From: Aselliscus stoliczkanus
Taxonomy: Eukaryota > Chordata > Mammalia > Chiroptera > Hipposideridae
Length of the DNA: 64,000 nt
Direction: 5' to 3'
Assembly (NCBI GenBank): GCA_033961575.1
Contig: CM066738.1
Span: 98,667,478 to 98,731,477, forward strand
Shown here: in pieces, positions 1 through 12,560 of the stretch
Position numbering within the stretch: position 1 is the stretch's first letter
How the letters are laid out: each line of letters starts with the position of its first letter
Notes under the pieces: model-generated
Database searches by the model: none
What the model saw: only the letters and a program-made list of their open reading frames with translations
Told to the model about the DNA's origin: nothing
Made by a program: the position numbers and the translations under genes

Positions 1-1175
1 GGAAGTCACTGCAGATTTCAGAGCAGGAATATGATATACTCAGATATGCGTTACAGGGTCACTCTGGCCCTGATTGATAGCATGAATGGAATTGAACACG
101 GAAAAGAGACAGGAGACAAGAAGACAAGATGAGAAGTGACAAGAGTCTCAACAAAGGTAGAAAGAACAAAAAAGGACACACTTAAGAGGCATGTGGTTAA
201 AAATCGTCATGACCTGGAGGGTATGAGTAACAAGAAGTCAGAGATGACTCTGAGGTTGAGTGACTTGGTGCCAGAAAGCAGAGGTGATTGGGGGAGAGAG
301 ACAGAGTTGAATCCCCTTCAAAATTATTTTCATTTGTATCACTTGATGTTGATATTTCCCTCCACAATTTTCTATCTATTGTTAATTATCACTAATTTTA
401 AAAAAAAGTTTTCTTTTTTTTAAAAAAATTCTTAATAAATAGCTTCTCAGCCCCTTGAAGGTAAGATTTTATTGTGACTCATTCTCTTACTACTTTGCTA
501 TACTGACACTCAGTAATACACAGCAAAGCAGAGAGTCAACCTTTGCATTGTACTAGATGGTACTAATTTGTGGGCTTGTGCTATTTCAATCTTTTACTCC
601 ATGCAAAATATTGACTAGTTTCTCAGAATGTCAGTGGGGGAGTCAGGGGAATGACAGCAATCACACAATTTCATATTACAAAATTTTCACTGTACTCTTA
701 ACGTTCTTCAACAGAAAGCACGGTTGTGTGATGGTGCTTCGGCTTGTGTTAGCATCAGCCTGATTGATACTGGGTTAGCTATTGATGCTCCTGGCCCTGC
801 CAAATCAAACCCTCTAGTTCAAGTCAAACTGTGGAAGTTTTCCAAGGCTCTTGGGAGAACAAATACTTTTATTTCCCTCCTTCCCTTAGACTGATAAAAA
901 TATTCCATGAGTCTGATAGCGAAAGTGCTGTCTCAAATAAAAGAAGGGCTAGTCACTGACAGCAGCTATTAAGCTGAAATCTTATCAGTCACAAGGGTGG
1001 CAGCAGACCTACCAGCTCTCATCCTGAGTTAATCAAATTAGGTGTTTGTCGTTCTTTCCCTAGCTAGCAGGAAATTAAGTTTCACTGAAGCATTTGGGTC
1101 GCACCCTTAGTATCTGAGAATGATCTCCCTGTAAGATACCTTTACAGCATTCATTTGCTTTGGGGCATTACCTTT
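1..1175. other. Unique AT-rich non-coding sequence
   Basis: No repeat family or gene is recognised. A 95-codon open frame at 136-423 ends in low-complexity T-rich sequence and looks like chance. Nothing here resembles a promoter or CpG island. Confidence 0.6.
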
Positions 1176-1179
1176 AGAT

Positions 1180-1390
1180 TACTTTTTTTTTTCTTTAGAA
1201 CATGTTTAAGGCAGCTTTAATATTTTACACAGCTCTTCTGCTCTCAGAATCAGCATCAACGTGGTCATGTGGAAACCCTGCTACATCTCCCCTAATGTCA
1301 GAGGGAAATCTGGAAAAAAATCTGTATGAACGCTTTCTCAAAAACAATCAGTTGTATTTTTTCAAGTGGGTATTGTTTGAACGATAGAGT
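1180..1390 (+). other. Weak exon-like signal (candidate only)
   Basis: A pyrimidine tract ending in ctttag (about 1182-1199) is followed at 1202 by a 61-codon frame. Its first 19 or so residues are hydrophobic with small residues (MFKAALIFYTALLLSESAS), like a signal peptide, and the next part has one cysteine. A weak GT donor (ggtattg) lies near 1369-1375. The peptide is not recognised. A chance frame is the more likely explanation. Confidence 0.12.
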
Positions 1391-1399
1391 AGCATCCGG

Positions 1400-4300
1400 C
1401 TCTGACGGGCGTTAAGTAGTAGTGGCAGCCTAATCTTAAATAGAAACACTGAGATTAATCTGCTTCCAAAATGATTGCTCTGTACAAATGTGGTTTTCTC
1501 ATTCGCTTTTTCTTTCCTTTTCACCAATGACTTCCCAGTTGTTACTCAGGTCTGGCATGATGCTTGCCTGTGTTTCTTTTTATCCTGTTGAGGATCTGGG
1601 ACTCAACATCTTTCAGTGGCATATTCTTAAAACAGATTAAGACACTGTTGGTATGTTCCCTGACAATCAACCCATTAAGAAAAGCGTTCTACAATTCCTG
1701 TGTGGTACAAACATGCAATGCTTCATTCTGAAGTTCTGCCTTCCCTACTGAGATAAATGACTTTGGAAGGATTTGAATCGGGTCAAAATCCCAGATTGAT
1801 TGAAGAGCTAGCAAATCACTTGACTGGCTCTTCCTGAGTTTATATTCTCCATCTCACACCTGAATTCCACATGGCTTTCAGGGCCGTTTGATAAAAATGG
1901 GAAAATTAGGCCCTCCCCTGAAAAAAAATCCCCAACCTACCAGAAAGGAAATCAGTAGCTCTCTTACCATTCTTCCAGTTGTTTCCCCTTTTGTTGATTC
2001 TATAAGAAAGAACCTTCATGAGTGTTTAGCTTTCACTTTGGAATTAAACTTCAGACCATGATGAGATTATCTCTGTGTTGTATTAGTGTATATCTGAGGC
2101 TTTTCAGGTTATGAATCACCCTAATTTGACAATGGTGATCAATTCTAAAAATATTTGTATTGACCATTTCCCTGTTTGTTTCCCATGTTCTTGACTTCCT
2201 GAAAAAGCAGCCGTTGTTATAATGAAGGATCCATATGACTGTGAGCAGATTCTCGGCTTATGGAATCCTGCCTCCCTCAGAGTTGTTGAGAAGCCTGTAC
2301 TTCCATTTTTATTTACTTACTTTTTTACACTTTGCACTTTGCAGGTCAGTCCAAAGTTGCCTAGTCAAATGTAATCTTTGTGCTTACAAATAAATTCAAA
2401 CAGCTTGCTACTGTTTGTCACAATTTTCATTTGGGCCCTTAGAATCTCGCTTTCTTTTTTGTAAAAGCCACATTTGACATTCATAAACCGTTGCATGTTG
2501 CTCATTTAACCCTGTTCCCACGCTCCACTCCAAATGCATTACGGAGTGACCCCGCATGTCAGCACTATAGCATTGTACAGTAAATAGAGTGTTTTGCTTC
2601 ATAAATCAAGCATAGAACTTATAGCCAACTTCAGCATAAAAAAGTCACCGAAATAATATGGCCCAGCTGCAGGAGATAGACATTGTATTCATAAAGCTAG
2701 CCTTAAATTACTGACATTTAAATCCAGATTTGACAAAGCTAAGACTATTTTGGGAGGATTCTGAGTAATCCTCATGTAATTCCAAGTTTCTCTTTTGTTG
2801 TTTTGAAGGAGATTCATTTTTTAAAGGAGAGAGGGTTCGATTTTGTCCCTTCTGCCCTATCTTTGATGGTATCAGAAAGGCACACTTGGGTGGCCAGTTC
2901 ACCCAATTATGCAACCCACTTTGCAAATCATCTATTTTTCTTTTTGGGAACCTGCTTTCTGGGGGCAGAGCTTTCTTACCGCATCCATCAGCAGTAAAAT
3001 GCAAAGGTGATTTGGAAAACTCTGGTTTGGATTTCTTCCCCATCTAAGTCCAATTGAACACTAACGTCTCATTGAGGGTGTCCAAAGATGGAAATTAATT
3101 TTATTTCAAGCAGCAATTTGTATTTTTATGTTGGAAAAAGAAAAAAAACCCCACAAGCCCGACAATTGGCCAGACTTCCAGCTTTGACTGTTCTCTCTTC
3201 ATCTCCCTTTATAGGTAGCAATTTTAGCATTCGAAATTTAAAAATACACCAGAAGAACATACATTGACAATGCTCTCTCCTAAAGCTTTGAAAAATCATG
3301 TACAGTGGACAAATTGTATTAATGGAGAATTATAAACATACCATCAAGTTTAGGCCATAACCTCTCCAGCCAACACAATTTGCTGAAATAAATTAAAATC
3401 ATTTTATTTTCCCATTAAATTTCACTCTGCCCCGCTCAAAAAAACCCCAAAACAGTTTTTTTTTTAAGCACAAAACTAAATGCTTATAACAAATGAAAAT
3501 ACAACAGTATAAGAATTAATGAGAGATGGGAAAGCTAATGTCTGTATTTTATCTTTCAAGCAAAGGGATTAAAACCCATTATCATTTTGTTAAAAGCACT
3601 TATCTCATAACTGTAAAATGAGTTAGACAAGATTTTTTTTTTTTCATTTTAATGCTCTTACTACACAGGTAATTTCTTTGTTCACTCAAGATAGAAGAGT
3701 CCAACTGAATTATGTTCTGGTATAAATTGCCTTCTGGAATTCAACTCCTTCTTTTGGGAAGTAGCAGTATCTTCAAATTAACCTCAGTTAACACGAATGG
3801 ACTAAAAAAAAAAAATTGTTCAAAAATTTATGTAGTTCAAAAATTGTCAGATTTGTTGAAATGAATAATGTGTTTGGATTTTTGGAAGACCTTTACAAAT
3901 TTTGAACCTCCTGCAGTTCCATTTGGTGTAAAGAATTATACTATAAACAAGGGGTTCCATCTGTACTTTTGAAATAACTATTCAGCTTTCCATTTCAGTG
4001 CTCAGACAAATTGACACGACAAACTGAAAAGCAGAAGTTAGTGTTCAAAGAAGTTCAAGAGCAAACATTTAGTCAGTTCGTCTGCTCGGGCTGAGAGAGA
4101 TTTAGTGCCTAAGAGCCTAGGGATCTAAATGTAGGTTTCAGGTTGGTGCTGAAGACTCTCTGAATAGTCTTTCCAATCATCACAGGATCACATGCAAAAT
4201 ACGAATCTACGCATAGGATACTCTCATTCTTCCTGGGTATTTTGTACACATTTTGCTGCACTTATATTAACATTTCATTTATTAACTTCTATGTTTTTCT

Positions 4301-5640
4301 GGGCCTTTTCAATGATGGTTTAGGCCTCTATATGGTCTCTCTGTTTGGGAAAGAGGATAAGAAATCACATTTCTAGGAAGAGGGGTAAAATGATAATGGC
4401 TGTTGGAAAGTTCTTTGATAAGGCTCAGCAAGACAAGTTACAGAATGCCGTTTTCATCATATTACTTTTCAGTTCAGCTCGACAGCTAATTACAGATCAC
4501 CACCACACAAGGTGTTGTGATAGGGGCTCTGTGATCTGCTCACAGCAAGAGCTGTCATGTTTAAGTCCAAATGTAAGGTAAATATAACTGGGGGAGGGGG
4601 AGGTTTCAATAAATCAAGATCCACCCAGAATACCCAGTACATGTCATTCTCCGGATCGCAAATGCTTTTCCCCCCAGTACTTTCTATCTGTGGCCTGTTA
4701 CTGAAGGATTCAAGGAACCATGGCCTGGGCCTTGTCTTTCCCCTTATGCTGGAGGGTCATGCACGCCCCAGCCAGACGTGTTTTCTCCCCATGTCTGCAG
4801 GAAACTTTGCACACCCCACGGGAGCCCACTCTCATGCCACTTGCCTTTTCAGTAATGCATTTGCTTCTCCTTTGCCATTTTTTTCCTGCCATCTCTCCTT
4901 TTTGGTCAAATGTAGAGCTTCCATTCTTGGTGCAACCTGGGCCTGCAATGTTGCACAGTGGGGCTGTACTGTCCTCTGACCTCCTCCAGCACATGTGGTC
5001 CTTATCATTCGTTGGGAATGCATCATGCATAGCCTGGCATTGTTAGCTAGCTTGTAATCTGTGTATTTTTCTCTCCAATGACATCATGCATTCTCTGAGA
5101 AATTACGATGTCTCTTTGGACCCTCTGGCCTTAGTACCTTGTAGGCTTCCAGTGACAACTGGGTGATTTAGTGATGAAGATTATATGGACGTCTGTAAAG
5201 GTATGAGTTGACATGATGTACTCTCATGGCAGTTAATCTATGCAGATTTGGGTCGGATCAAAATCGTCAGGTTTAGATAAGACCAAGCGATGCAGCATTA
5301 TTTTTCAGGTGAAAAGACAACTGAATTTAAACCTCTCTGAAGCGTGGAATGCAATAGAAAGCAACTGAAATTTTGCTAAAGGTTATTTGTTACAGAAATA
5401 CCATTAAATTTCTCAAATCATCCATTTCATAGGGGAACATTATAGTGTGACCACAGTATATGCTTTTCAGGACTTCCAGAGAATCATCATTGTACTAATC
5501 TCTTTAGCAGTTGGGTTATCTCCACTTAATGTCTTAAAACAGCAAAAAAAAAAAAAAAAACTCAGGATGAGGGTTATGGGAGGTAGTCAGCAGTCACTGA
5601 ATCCACACTTTTTGGTATTTAATTCTCCATGACAACTTGA
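1400..5640. other. Long unique stretch, almost free of recognisable repeats
   Basis: About 4.2 kb without any transposon I can name, apart from short homopolymer runs (A17 near 5544). Overlapping frames on both strands at 4557-5046 lie in a locally GC-richer patch and have no recognisable protein character. Low repeat content is compatible with conserved regulatory DNA, but that cannot be tested here. Confidence 0.5.
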
Positions 5641-5649
5641 CAGAGTGGA

Positions 5650-5800
5650 TGGAATTATCTTCATTGTTTGCATAAGAAAACAGAAATTTGGAGATGTTCA
5701 TTGAATTGTCCAAGACCACACAGATATAACTCAAGTTGTTCTGTTTTGTACGTCTCTTGCTGTATTCTACCACTATTTCAGTAAGAAGCATTAGCTCTTC
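5650..5800 (-). repeat. MIR SINE fragment
   Basis: The + strand reads like the reverse complement of MIR: ttatcttcattgtttgcata, then agaaaacagaaatttggaga, then ccaagaccacacagatataa. It is diverged, as expected for an old mammalian MIR. Confidence 0.75.
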
Positions 5801-5809
5801 TGATAACAG

Positions 5810-6365
5810 GTGAACATCTTACTAAAACTCCTCATTTAGTTCTAATCGAAACATTGCCAGCGCCTTTTTTTTTTCCTACATGTGGTGCTGTGCCATTTCT
5901 ACAGATTTGGGACATTGGAATGATTCTGCTTGAGAATCTAGTTGGATTCACCTTGTAGGACAAGCTCGTAATGCAAGAGCCTTTACCACCATCTCCAGTT
6001 ACGCTTTGTCCCTTGATCAGAGTTTGCTGTGGCTCCTTTTTGAGGAAGCTGAGATGGTTCCTGGTTCTATTTATGGAACCCCACAGTCTAAAGATGTGGG
6101 ACATCAAGACAACCATTCTGGAGAGGGTCAGCATGATCACTGATGAAGAGTTTGCATGGGGAACTTCATCAGGTAAAGATGGACCACCAATACAATTTTG
6201 TGGATATTTTATGTTGGAGCTATCAGTGGTTATCCATCAGACCTCTTATGGATAGCTGTGTTCCCCTGGATTGGCTGGTACCCTTTCTAGAAGTTACCAT
6301 ATGGATAGTTTTCCCTGCTATCATCCTGGCCTTGGTACTTTTCTTTACGTGTATCCTTGCTTCCC
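5810..6365. other. Unique sequence
   Basis: No repeat or gene recognised. A 94-codon frame at 5971-6255 and an overlapping one at 6143-6412 match no protein I know. Confidence 0.5.
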
Positions 6366-6369
6366 TTCA

Positions 6370-6530
6370 TTTCTTCCATCTACCCATTCATCAGTCCATA
6401 AGATACACATGAATTACCTATATATTATGTTCATGGCACTGCTATAGGGCTATGAGAAATTAAAAGATGACCCAGAAGTGTCCTCTCTCAAAGGGTCTTG
6501 ACTGAAGAGGGGCAATTATCTTGTCCTAGA
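6370..6530 (-). repeat. Probable L2 LINE 3'-end fragment
   Basis: The order cattcatcag, ttatgttcatggcactgcta, then a 'tcctctctcaaagggtcttg' block resembles the antisense L2 tail. It is strongly diverged and could be MIR-like instead. Confidence 0.4.
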
Positions 6531-6539
6531 AGGAAAAGA

Positions 6540-7000
6540 GCCCAAGTACAGCCCTTTAGAGGCTGTCCCTCTACTCAACGGACTAACTTAGATGAACAGG
6601 GCAGAGACATGGGGCAGATTAGTTCTCTGTTTGATCCTTCTTAACTCATTGTACCTTGTCCTTATTTCCATAGGTATTAGCACTCTTCTTCTGTTTTTGC
6701 CTCTTTTCCCTTCATCCTACTTTTCTATGGCCATTAGAGAAACTGTCATTCTTTATTATTTTTAGACAAAGGTGTATGTTTATCTATATGTACAATGCAT
6801 AATGTAAGAAATATCTTTGTTCAAAGTAGGATGCACCTAGATTTATGGAAATAAGTAAATATGATACATTAGAATATTTTCTTTGCAGTATCTTGTAAAT
6901 CACAATGATCTCAGATATTCAGTGGAGATATCAATAAATCTGATAGAGCAGTTTGAATGTGGGAATCTCTTTTCTAGGAAATCAAATTAAATGTTACAAT
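6540..7000. other. Unique sequence
   Basis: AT-rich; nothing recognised. Confidence 0.5.
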
Positions 7001-7009
7001 TGTTAATAC

Positions 7010-7250
7010 ATAAAATTTACTGAGCACTTCATGTTAGCTTTTGTGCTGAAAGCATCAGCGCCATTATTTTTTACTTAATCCTCTCAAGAAACCTAGGAGT
7101 TAGGTGTCATTGTCATTCACAGGTTTCAAATAGGGGAAATTGCTACTTGTTAACCTACCCAAGGTCATGCAGCTTAGAGGAGGCTGAGCCAAGACTCAAA
7201 TCTAGGCAATGTGGCCCCAGAGTTCCTTTCTTAGCCATCCTGTATCATTG
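7010..7250 (-). repeat. MIR SINE, nearly full length
   Basis: Antisense MIR landmarks in order: tactgagcacttcatgttag, ttaatcctctcaagaaacct, caaataggggaaattgctac, cccaaggtcatgcagcttag, gactcaaatctagg and ttagccatcctgta. Confidence 0.85.
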
Positions 7251-7254
7251 GTCC

Positions 7255-7655
7255 ATGGTTGTCAAACAACAATAAAACCCAACACAACAAAAAAACTTTT
7301 CTATCATCTCTTGCTGTACACCCACAAGGGTCAATGTTAAGACTTAGGTTCATCAAGGAATAAATCCAATAACCATGTCTGTGACCCAAAGAATGGTCAT
7401 TCTTGGTAGCACAGGATGTTTTCATTTTGACTAAAAGCTGACAGGACAAGTCCTCTGTAGGAGATAGGAGACCTTGTTTCTGATGGAGGCTTGACCACCA
7501 TCACAAAGCTTAGTGACCATCTCTGAGCTAGTGAACCAAATATTTGCTTTTGTTTCTCTTCTCTGTGTTACTACATGTGGCTCTTTATTCTTCATATTTT
7601 TTTCGCTCTTTTAAAAATTGTGACTTCATATATACAGGCTTTTCATTGTCACAGA
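7255..7655. other. Unique sequence
   Basis: No repeat or gene recognised. Confidence 0.5.
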
Positions 7656-7659
7656 TTCT

Positions 7660-7760
7660 CCCTGTTTTCTACTATGACTCAAGCTCCTGTAGGCAGGAAC
7701 AGCCTCTTGTGAAATCTGCAATAGCACTGTGTTGAATATTTGGATTTAATGAAATTATCT
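7660..7760 (+). repeat. Possible L2 LINE 3'-end fragment
   Basis: The block ctatgactcaagctcctgta, ggcaggaacagcctcttgtg and agcactgtgttgaatatttg follows the order of the sense L2 tail. It is short and diverged. Confidence 0.35.
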
Positions 7761-8079
7761 CAGTATTGCTGTTGTCTTTTATTTTACCCTTCAATATCTC
7801 TCAGAAGCACATCTCTCTCTCTCAAATGAAGAAACGATTTTGGTGCTAAGTAACAGTAATGAATAGAGCTGCATCAAGAGTTAGAGAGCAACTCCAGAAA
7901 GTAAGAAAAAGCAAGAGTAGTCAGGAAAGTGCCATGAAGGGAGACCAAGGCCAAGCCAACAGGTAGCCCTGTGAGGCTGGACAGAAGCTGGGGTAGATCA
8001 TGCAGTTGGGGCAAGATGAGTGTTACCCTAGAAATGGACTTGTGGGACAGCTGTTCATGCTTTTATTTAAAAACATTTA

Positions 8080-8340
8080 TTTACCACATCGTACATGTTA
8101 AAGAAAAATAAGACACCACCCTGGATGCTGGAGGGGGGAGAGATATGTAAACAAATACGATCAACAGTAGAAACAGTGTGTAGATTACTCTGAGAACACC
8201 ACAAGAATGATGGACTTATGGAGTAGATCAGGAAAGCCTTCAGCATGGAAGGGTCTGAGGTATTGCCCAGATATGGCTGGAGGACCTTCTGAGGAGAGCA
8301 TGGAAACAGGAAGCAAGCATGGCACAGAAATTTGTGAGCA
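8080..8340 (-). repeat. Probable L2 LINE fragment
   Basis: gtaaacaaatacgatcaaca, then gtgtgtagattactctgaga, then gatcaggaaagccttcagca follow the antisense L2 3' region. The 185-codon minus-strand frame at 8067-8624 runs across this old repeat and is not coding. Confidence 0.45.
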
Positions 8341-8589
8341 GGGACCCGCGAGGTTGGTTTCAGCTGGAGAATATTGTGGTGTTGGGGTGTGGAGTCACAA
8401 TTGGGTGGGAGATATTTATGGGCAGAACTGTTGGTGAAGGACCTTGTTTGGCTGTTAGCAGAGCTGAGGTGGAGCCCGAGAGTTCCACACATCAGCACAG
8501 AGGGCAAGGAGAGTGGGAAGAAATGGAGAGCGATGCCAAAATCACCCAGGGACTCTTTAGTCATGTCAAAACGTGTTGCTTGTTTTTTC

Positions 8590-8830
8590 AATAATTTCAA
8601 TACCAACGAACATTTATGGAGCATTTACTGTGTATCACTGTGCTTAGCCCTTCACATGCAGAAGGATTCTTTATACCAACCGAATGCTTAGAAGCTGGAA
8701 AGGATTCAAAGGAGACATTACTTTTTAAACTCAATGACCTGAATATCTATATGGGAAGATAAGAAATCATATAAGTATAAACGGGATGGTGCTATAAGAA
8801 AGTATAGGGTTAATTGTTGGTACATCCTGA
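8590..8830 (-). repeat. Probable L2/MIR-like fragment
   Basis: aacatttatggagcatttac, tgtgcttagcccttcacatg and a later 'ggtgctataagaaagtatag' block match the antisense L2 tail layout, heavily diverged. Confidence 0.4.
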
Positions 8831-8839
8831 AAATAACAA

Positions 8840-10480
8840 GGTGGGTAGGGGGTGCCCTGCCTCTTCAAGAAGAAGTCTTTGCAACTTCACATCGTGTTTC
8901 TCTTCTCTGGAATGCTCTATGGGGCCTGAAGCAAAAGGATTTGCAAACATGGGAGCTAAATACTATTAGATCTCAAGGTATTATGTTTACTCATCTCTCC
9001 TCTATAAGCCAGGGGATTCAAGGATGAATAAAGCCTAGAAGAACTGATGTGACATAAATAGTTAACCATCAAACCATGGAAAGAGTCAAGCTGCCACAGT
9101 GTGCACAAGGTGCGAGTAACAGATGAGCCTTTCTGAGGACCCTGTGCCGGCCGCACTTCACGGCAGTCTCACCTCGGTCGCAGAGCCTCTGCCTCACAGC
9201 TGGGCTGGAGGAATTCGCTTGCACACCAGAATATTAACGTCAGCATCTTTTATCACAAGGGCTGGGGATTTGCAACCATTTGGAAAAAACCACCAACTCT
9301 GCTCCTGATTATCTGTGATTTAGAAAAAAGCGCAAAGTTTTCATTAAAAAAAAAAAAAAAAGCCTGGCATCGAACACATCATGATAGTCCCTGTATAAGA
9401 AAATGTAAGTTAAAATACGTGGAATGCTTTCTTATATATACGCAGCCAGGACAACGGAAAAACAAAACAAAAAACTACAGAGAGCGCTTTAGAAAGAGGA
9501 TAAAAAGAATGCTTTCACACTTCTATCCAATCCCCACACCCACCTTGCTATGAATTCCATACTCTAGGCAGAAAACATCATAAAATGCCTTCGGATTGTG
9601 TGCTGCTATTTGGTGTATCTTGCCTGGCTTGTTTGGATCTGATAACAGCCCAAACATCAACTTGGGGAGAGGTGGGGATCAGGAGGCAGGAGTAAACTGG
9701 GGTTGTTGGGACCCAATGCCCACCAAAGAGGAAGACGCTTGCTTGAAGCCAGAAGAGGATTCCGGGCAGCAGATGCCAATATAGAGCAATAGAGAGCAGC
9801 TGACTCTGACATTGAGACAAGGCCATCAGGCACAAAACAACCCTTCATTCTAAAATAGGGACCAGAAAGAGCTCAGCATCAGGAGTAGTAATTTCTTACA
9901 CTTTTCCCACCAAATCCCAAAGTCAAAACAATTTCCCTCCATACTTGGCTTATCCTATCAGGGCCTGCCACAAAATCCACAAGCCTGCCCTAGCAATCTA
10001 TCCATGACTCTGTCAGAAATGCATCAAGTTGCTCTCTGCCCCTGAGGAGTGACCATTCTAAGACCGGATGATAATCAGTCCAGCCAGTTGCAGTAAAATT
10101 CGGGTCGCGATACAGCCCCTTACAACACAGCTTTTATGTAATTTTTTCTTGAAAAAAAAAACCTCAAAATGAAATTTCAGTGCAAGTTGCCTCATTCAAA
10201 TCATTTTCTTATCAAGATCTTAATCTAGGTAAATATTTTCCTGAAATGTTTGACAAATGCAATATTTAGTACATATCATGATATATGCCTTAATTGCATC
10301 CTATCCTAACACCCACTAACCCTGCCATCTGCCTTTTAGGAATCTGGCTTTTTCCTTATTCATTGTTCTTGTTCTTTATCTCTTAAAAATTCCCAGTGTT
10401 GCGCTCATAAATTCATAATTTTTTTTTTTAAAGAAAAGATGAATTAATAAATTCTATAAGCTACCAGTAGCTACATGATG
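8840..10480. other. Unique sequence with a small CpG-containing patch
   Basis: No repeat family recognised. The patch at about 9140-9215 has several CpGs in an otherwise CpG-poor window. An A-run lies at 9344-9361. Confidence 0.5.
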
Positions 10481-10489
10481 AAATCTAGC

Positions 10490-10725
10490 AGTGGTGTAGT
10501 AAATAGAATAAAACTTGAGGTTCAATACAGGATTCTCCATTAGTCAGCAGAAGGGCTTAGGAAGGCTATGTAAATTTTTCTGCTTCAGTTTCCACTTCTG
10601 TACAATGGGGGTGATGACACATCTCATAGGTAGGGCATGAGGACCAACTGAAATAATAGACATAAATTACTAGACACAGCCTCTGTCACAGAGTAAGTGC
10701 CCAGTAGGTGCCAGCTCTTGCCATT
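10490..10725 (+). repeat. MIR SINE, nearly full length
   Basis: Sense MIR landmarks: agcagtggtgtagtaaatag, tctgcttcagtttccacttc, tgtacaatgggggtgatgac, atctcataggtagggcatga and cacagagtaagtgcccagta. Confidence 0.8.
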
Positions 10726-10729
10726 TAAA

Positions 10730-11111
10730 TTTCAGGAAATAATAGTTAATATAGATTAAATGAAGTCCCTATGCTGGCCCAAGTTCTTTTTGTTTATGAC
10801 ACTTTCTGAATGAAGTCAAGCTTAGCTGAATATAGTTATGGACATAAATATGTCATTATAGTATATATTTTAGTCAATTCATGTAGTTTATAGTAATTTT
10901 TCTTGTCTGAAGAGGATTTTTTGTAGAAGAAGGCCGAGTGAATGATTGAAGCATATTATTGTTTGTTGGGAATATCTCTTTCATCCGTTGGAAATATCAC
11001 TTTCACCTTATTCAAACCTGCAGGCATGGGATGCAGCATATTCCATCAGCAGCTGCAACCCTGCAATTCCTGGCCCAGTGGAGTCAGTCAGGGACAATAC
11101 ACACTTCGAAA
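10730..11111. other. Unique sequence
   Basis: AT-rich sequence upstream of the hAT MITE; nothing recognised. Confidence 0.5.
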
Positions 11112-11119
11112 GTCTAGCC

Positions 11120-11448
11120 CAGGTGTCAGCTTTCTGCCGCTCACGAACCACAGGTGGCTCTTTGGGTGCGTTCCATCTCCAAAGTTTGCCGACCCCTGGA
11201 AGAGCCAATCTGGTCCCTCACAGCAATTTAAACATTATTCGAGAGTCATAAATATATTTTTACATAATCACCATTATGTGAATAATATCCTTTAAAAATT
11301 TTTTAAATGAAACTGTGATAGTTTTATTTTCATTTTCAATTTTACTTCAGAGCCACATGGAAATACCCAAAGAGCTGCATGTGGCTTGTGAGCCGGAGTT
11401 TGCTGAACCCCTCATGGCTCTTCCATCTCAAAAGTTTGTCAACCTCTG
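11120..11448 (+). mobile_element. Non-autonomous hAT-type MITE, copy 1 (329 bp)
   Basis: The ends are imperfect inverted repeats (caggtgtcagc at the left; ...gtcaacctctg at the right). They are flanked by 8-bp direct repeats, gtctagcc at 11112-11119 and gtctagat at 11449-11456 (6 of 8 match), the size expected of hAT transposases. The middle is AT-rich and has no coding capacity. Copy 2 lies inverted at 39711-40042; long blocks such as ataatcaccattatgtgaat are identical in both. Confidence 0.8.
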
Positions 11449-11459
11449 GTCTAGATGAA

Positions 11460-12415
11460 GAGACAATGTCTACTTGTATTTCTGGGGACAATAATAATAT
11501 TTCTAAAAGACTGCCATAAGCTCTCATTTGTAAAGTCTTAAGAATTTGGGACTTTATCCTTGAGATGAAAGTAGACTCTTGTCCTCGCTGCTAACATACT
11601 ACACAAGAACAAATATCAGGCCCACGTGAAAAGATAGCATATTTACCATTGTAACAAAACACATAATTTTTAAGTGAGGGGAGTTGTATTTATTTTCATA
11701 AAACAACATACTTGCAGTGCAAGCACAGGAAGACATTCTTCAAACTGAATTTCCATTTCCTTGTATTATTGCCTTCATCCTTTCTGGGCAGCTCATGGTT
11801 AAGCACATTCTAGTTACTGCAGGATTTTGAAATTTAAGAGCAAGAAAGCAAACAAGCAGACAAGCATATAAAGATATAGCCTCTAAGTCAAGCTTGCTTC
11901 TTTTATCTCCACATAGCATCTCTCCCTCTGAACCTTCTAAATTATCTGGGATTCAGTCAAGGATGGACAAGAGAGTTTAATGTGTCCTCTTGTGAATTTG
12001 AGGAGTGCATAGTACATTACTGTATTGGATCTCAGGGTTTCTGTTGTCCTCTGATTTGGTCCATAATCAGCCAAAAAGAAATTATTGACACCAGCACTGA
12101 GGTAGTTTCTGTAAAATGCAGTTTCTTAAAAGTATTGGATCTTACCAGTATAATTGACAAAACACCAGTAAAGATCTCAAAGTAATGAGTCATGATGTTT
12201 GTAAGACTATACTTTAAAAAATAAAGAGTGTCTTATCATTTTGTATGTATTTCATGAACAAATGTCTGCAACCAGAGACAAAATGACCTTTCCACTGGAA
12301 AGGCTTGCTCTTCTCAGTAAACTTTCTGTAATGCTTTCCTTGTACAAAGGCCTTAGACTGTAGACTTCAGAGAAAATTTTTACACCAAACAAGGGCTTTA
12401 TTATATTATGCTTCT
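11460..12415. other. Unique sequence
   Basis: No repeat or gene recognised. Confidence 0.5.
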
Positions 12416-12419
12416 TGCC

Positions 12420-12560
12420 TTCTCATTTGCTCCTTTTCATGTTTTATAGACATGAACTCACTCTTCCTGTGTCCATGTATGCTTGTCTTCCTACTTGGAT
12501 CATTAGCTCTTCAGAAGACAATAGACAATATCAAACTTTTATTGACCTTCATCTATGGCA
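12420..12560 (+). repeat. Possible L2 LINE 3'-end fragment
   Basis: Pyrimidine-rich text followed by gatcattagctcttcagaag resembles the sense L2 tail around 'agactgtgagctccttgag'. Weak. Confidence 0.3.

Noticed and set aside
4557..5046. Overlapping frames of 64-140 codons on both strands
   Set aside because: GC-richer patch giving open frames in several phases at once; no conserved motif, and start contexts are ordinary.
8067..8624. 185-codon minus-strand frame
   Set aside because: Runs through L2-like sequence, has no recognisable domain and overlaps several plus-strand frames. Chance.
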